DNA from: Flavobacterium taihuense
GTDB taxonomy: Bacteria > Bacteroidota > Bacteroidia > Flavobacteriales > Flavobacteriaceae
DNA length: 64,000 nucleotides
Direction of reading: 5' to 3'
NCBI RefSeq assembly: GCF_019351435.1
Contig: NZ_JAHWYN010000003.1
Span: forward strand, 124,001-188,000
Both the position numbers and the translations under genes were made by a program. The notes below the pieces were generated by a model. It was given only the letters and a program-made list of their open reading frames with translations. It was not told where the DNA came from and searched no databases. Every line of letters begins with the position of its first letter. The stretch's first letter is position 1. Shown here piece by piece: positions 61,670 through 64,000 of the stretch.

Positions 61670-62392
61670 ATGAAAAATAGTATAATTGTATTACTTGTTT
61701 TATTAGGCCAAAATCAATTATTGACTGCACAAACGAATGTTGAAAAAATCATAACAGGGACTGTCATATCTGATGCCAAAAAATTGGAGGGGATTAGTGT
61801 TATCAATTGCATGAATAAAATGATGGCGGTAACCGATAAAGATGGCTGCTTTTCTATACAGGCAAAAGAAGGGGATATTTTGAACTTTTCTGGAATTGAT
61901 TATAAGTATTTGAAAAAATACGTGTATAGACACGAATACAATTCGGGAACTATGGAGGTAGATATGGTTTTTAACGCTGTTGAATTGGATGAGGTGATTA
62001 TTAATAAAGTGGCCAATATATCGGCTGAAAACTTAGGGATAATTCCTCGGGGACAAGTTAAATTTACGCCACAAGAGCGAAGATTATATTCTAATTCTGG
62101 TGGTATTCAAGGTTTATTCAGTTCTATTTCAGGAGATAAAGAGGTTCTGAAAATGAATGTTGAAATAGAAAAGAAAGAATTATTATTAAAAAAAATAGAA
62201 TATCTTTTTGGAAATAAATATTATACCAAAACCTTAAAAATACCCGAAGAACTCATCAAAGGATTTCAGTATTATTGTGTGGAAGATACTGAATTTGTAG
62301 AGTCTTTAAGTCTTAAAAACAAAACAATGAGTATGTTTCTAATGACGAATTTAGCTTCTGTTTACAATCGAAAAAGAGTTAGTGAAGAATAA
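61670..62392 (+). CDS. Secreted carboxypeptidase-regulatory-like domain protein, copy 2
   Basis: This 240-residue paralogue of the preceding gene lies 29 bp downstream on the same strand. It has a signal peptide (MKNSIIVLLVLLGQNQLLTA), the beta-sandwich (ITGTVISDAKKLEGISVINC, LNFSGIDYKYLKKYV, ELDEVIIN), SAENLGIIPRGQVKFTPQER, and the tail KIPEELIKGFQYYCVED with NKTMSMFLMTNLAS. The two are probably one operon and the result of tandem duplication. I recall this type as frequent in flavobacteria, but its role is unknown. Confidence 0.82.
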   Translation: MKNSIIVLLVLLGQNQLLTAQTNVEKIITGTVISDAKKLEGISVINCMNKMMAVTDKDGCFSIQAKEGDILNFSGIDYKYLKKYVYRHEYNSGTMEVDMVFNAVELDEVIINKVANISAENLGIIPRGQVKFTPQERRLYSNSGGIQGLFSSISGDKEVLKMNVEIEKKELLLKKIEYLFGNKYYTKTLKIPEELIKGFQYYCVEDTEFVESLSLKNKTMSMFLMTNLASVYNRKRVSEE

Positions 62393-62704
62393 TTTAAATA
62401 GAATAATTTTGTGTTAAGTGAAGATGAAATATTGTTTGATGCTGTTTCAATTATTTATATAAAGTATGATTCTAAATCTTAAAAAAAAAAAATCAACAAT
62501 TTATTTTTTTTGGTAGACAAATAATGTTCCTATAATATGTTGTTATACTTTTAAAATACTAAATTTTATTTCCGATTATAAAAAAAATAACAGGAATTCC
62601 TGCCATTAAGATTAAAATAAAGTTGTAATTTTAATAAGTGAAGAAGTATTGTTTTGATCTTCAAAATTACTTTTTTCGAGTTATTAATATTTAAGTGATC
62701 ACAA
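62393..62704. other. 312-bp non-coding gap
   Basis: Very AT-rich with poly-A and poly-T runs. The only structure seen is a 12-bp palindrome CAGGAATTCCTG at 62591-62602. No tRNA, open frame or full-consensus promoter box was found near the next gene. Confidence 0.6.
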
Positions 62705-63463
62705 ATGAAAAGTGTAATAGGGATCTTGGTTTTGTTTTTGAGTTGTCAACTTTGTTTCGGTCAGGTGTTGACTCGAAAAACGGTACATGGAAAAGTGGTG
62801 AATGATTCTATCGCTATAGAAAATGGGTTGGTGTTCAATTTAAATGCAAAAACTGGTGCGGTGATTGATAACAAAGGTTATTTCAGTATTTTGGCTAAAG
62901 TAAAAGACACCTTGGTTTTTACAAGTTTAGGTTTTAAAAGTAAAAAAGTGGTGCTTTCACAAACAGATATTACTTCTTCCTTTTACAGAATAAAACTAAA
63001 TGCGGTTGCCAATCAATTGTTAGCAGTGGTTGTTTATGCAAAAAATGGTCCACATCCAGAATTTGGTAATACACAAAAACTTGTAGACACTCAATATTAT
63101 GATGACCAACAATCCTCACCGGATAATATTTTGATGATGCCTTCAGGGACTGGTGATCCGAACAATTTGGATGTTATCAGGGTTTATAATAAGATTTTTA
63201 AAAATTTATTTAAAAATAATCCAAACAAAACTGATTTGGTTTCGGATGTAAGTTTTACAACCATTGCTATGCAAAGTGTTAGTTATTCTTTTTTTACAGA
63301 TAAATTAAAACTCAAAGAAGATGAAGTAGGTCTTTTTCTTTTGTTTTGTGAGAACGACCCGAAATCTAAAACTTTTGTCAAAATCAATCAGCAATTTGAA
63401 GTCATGGATTTTTTAATTACAAAAAACAATGAGTTCAAAAATATTGCTACTTTTGAAAAATGA
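62705..63463 (+). CDS. Carboxypeptidase-regulatory-like domain protein, divergent relative
   Basis: This 252-residue secreted protein has a signal peptide (MKSVIGILVLFLSCQLCFG) and a carboxypeptidase-regulatory-like domain: TVHGKVVNDSIAIENGLVFN, AVIDNKGYFSILAKVKDTLVF, TSLGFKSKKVVL and LNAVANQLLAVVVYAKN. The SAENLGIIPR motif of the two upstream paralogues is absent, so it belongs to another branch. The C-terminal ~100 residues (about 150-252) are not recognised. Its stop overlaps the DUF6702 start by 4 nt, so the two are coupled. Confidence 0.82.
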   Translation: MKSVIGILVLFLSCQLCFGQVLTRKTVHGKVVNDSIAIENGLVFNLNAKTGAVIDNKGYFSILAKVKDTLVFTSLGFKSKKVVLSQTDITSSFYRIKLNAVANQLLAVVVYAKNGPHPEFGNTQKLVDTQYYDDQQSSPDNILMMPSGTGDPNNLDVIRVYNKIFKNLFKNNPNKTDLVSDVSFTTIAMQSVSYSFFTDKLKLKEDEVGLFLLFCENDPKSKTFVKINQQFEVMDFLITKNNEFKNIATFEK

Positions 63464-63963
63464 AAAAAGGAATAGCCGTTACTCTTTTGTTGTTTTTTAC
63501 GTTAGCGATGAGCAGTTTTGGTGTGCATAAATTTTACATGGCCATTTACCAAATCAACTATGCTCCCGAAAAGAAAATGCTGCAAATTACTTCCCGTATT
63601 TTTATAGATGATATAAATAAAACTTTAGAAAAAAAACACAACAAAAAGTTCTTTTTGGGAACCGATAAGGAATCAGCCGAATCGTTATATTTACTAAAAA
63701 AATACCTATCCGAAAATTTTACTCTAAAAGTTAATGGTCAATCCAAGGGTATGAATTTTTTGAGTAAAGAAATGGATGGTGATGTGCTAGTTTGTTATTT
63801 AAATATCAAGGATGTTTCAAAAATAAAGACCCTCGAAATTTATAATTCGGTACTACTTGATTGTTTTGCGGAACAGCAAAACATTGTACATGTAACTGTG
63901 TTCGACACTAAGAAAAGTTTTCTTTTTACAGAGAGTTCTACTAAACAAGTGTTAAAATATTGA
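63460..63963 (+). CDS. DUF6702 secreted protein
   Basis: This 167-residue protein has a signal peptide (MKKGIAVTLLLFFTLAMSSFG) followed by HKFYMAIYQINYAPEKKMLQITSRIF (here in two parts) and IDDINKTLEKK, the opening of DUF6702 as I remember it. Family members tend to precede an M1-type metallopeptidase gene in flavobacteria, which would lie beyond the window. The function is unknown. It overlaps the upstream gene by 4 nt (ATGA) and reaches almost to the window edge. Confidence 0.8.
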   Translation: MKKGIAVTLLLFFTLAMSSFGVHKFYMAIYQINYAPEKKMLQITSRIFIDDINKTLEKKHNKKFFLGTDKESAESLYLLKKYLSENFTLKVNGQSKGMNFLSKEMDGDVLVCYLNIKDVSKIKTLEIYNSVLLDCFAEQQNIVHVTVFDTKKSFLFTESSTKQVLKY

Positions 63964-64000
63964 TGATTAATAACAATTCTATTTAAAAATGTTATTTTCA

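Overview
The window looks like a chromosomal segment of a Flavobacterium-type member of the Bacteroidota. The evidence is the AT-rich, tightly packed sequence, many promoters with the Bacteroidota -7 motif TAnnTTTG, almost no Shine-Dalgarno sequences, a type IX secretion (T9SS) C-terminal domain protein, a T9SS plug-type protein, a FolK-deoxynucleoside kinase fusion, DUF5916 proteins, GxxExxY and DUF6702 families, and several flavobacterial-looking intergenic repeats. No phage, plasmid, CRISPR array, restriction system or recognisable insertion sequence was found. Most of the window is ordinary core genome.

Layout. 1-9.0 kb: an AsmA-like envelope protein (cut by the window edge), SppA, the FolK-dNK fusion, a secreted C-type-lectin adhesin, a SPOUT RNA methylase and a DUF1573 protein. 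9.2-12.6 kb: mutS, tRNA-Gly(GCC), tRNA-Leu(UAA) and a DUF1508 protein. 12.7-17.9 kb: a tiny Ala-rich lipoprotein, Kdo transferase waaA, a DegT-type sugar aminotransferase, galE and fabD. 18.4-22.7 kb: an operon of an N-terminally extended GH130 phosphorylase, a two-domain glycosyltransferase and a hexapeptide acetyltransferase. 22.7-28.0 kb: a redox and stress group (mono-cluster Fe-S protein, GNAT, OsmC, pirin, Crp-type regulator), an AraC regulator and purT. 28.3-36.6 kb: ferredoxin plus hemerythrin, an aminotransferase, a fatty acid desaturase divergent from rsmG, pruA, apaG and the T9SS plug-type protein. 36.7-41.9 kb: an SNF2 helicase, a methyltransferase, a GxxExxY nuclease-fold protein and map. 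The three intergenic gaps of this last stretch share one repeat family.

42.0-48.5 kb: a DUF445 membrane protein and a TetR-ABC-HlyD-TolC tripartite exporter operon. 48.6-56.7 kb: a CoA-transferase, gpmI and two tandem DUF5916 outer-membrane proteins. 56.8-60.6 kb: two convergent, overlapping L,D-transpeptidases, two identical tRNA-Gly(UCC) genes and a PepE-type peptidase. 60.8-64.0 kb: two close paralogues and one relative of a secreted carboxypeptidase-regulatory-like family, then a DUF6702 protein.

The best candidates for something undescribed are four. First, a roughly 545-bp cassette with perfect 15-bp terminal inverted repeats carrying the GxxExxY gene, beside a methyltransferase flanked by exact 19-bp direct repeats, one of which supplies its start codon. 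Second, two long structured intergenic repeats at 18.0 and 28.2 kb. Third, the GH130-glycosyltransferase-acetyltransferase operon, whose glycan is unknown. Fourth, an ABC exporter subunit whose signature, Walker B and H-loop motifs are all altered. All functional calls rest on reading translated sequence; no database search was possible.
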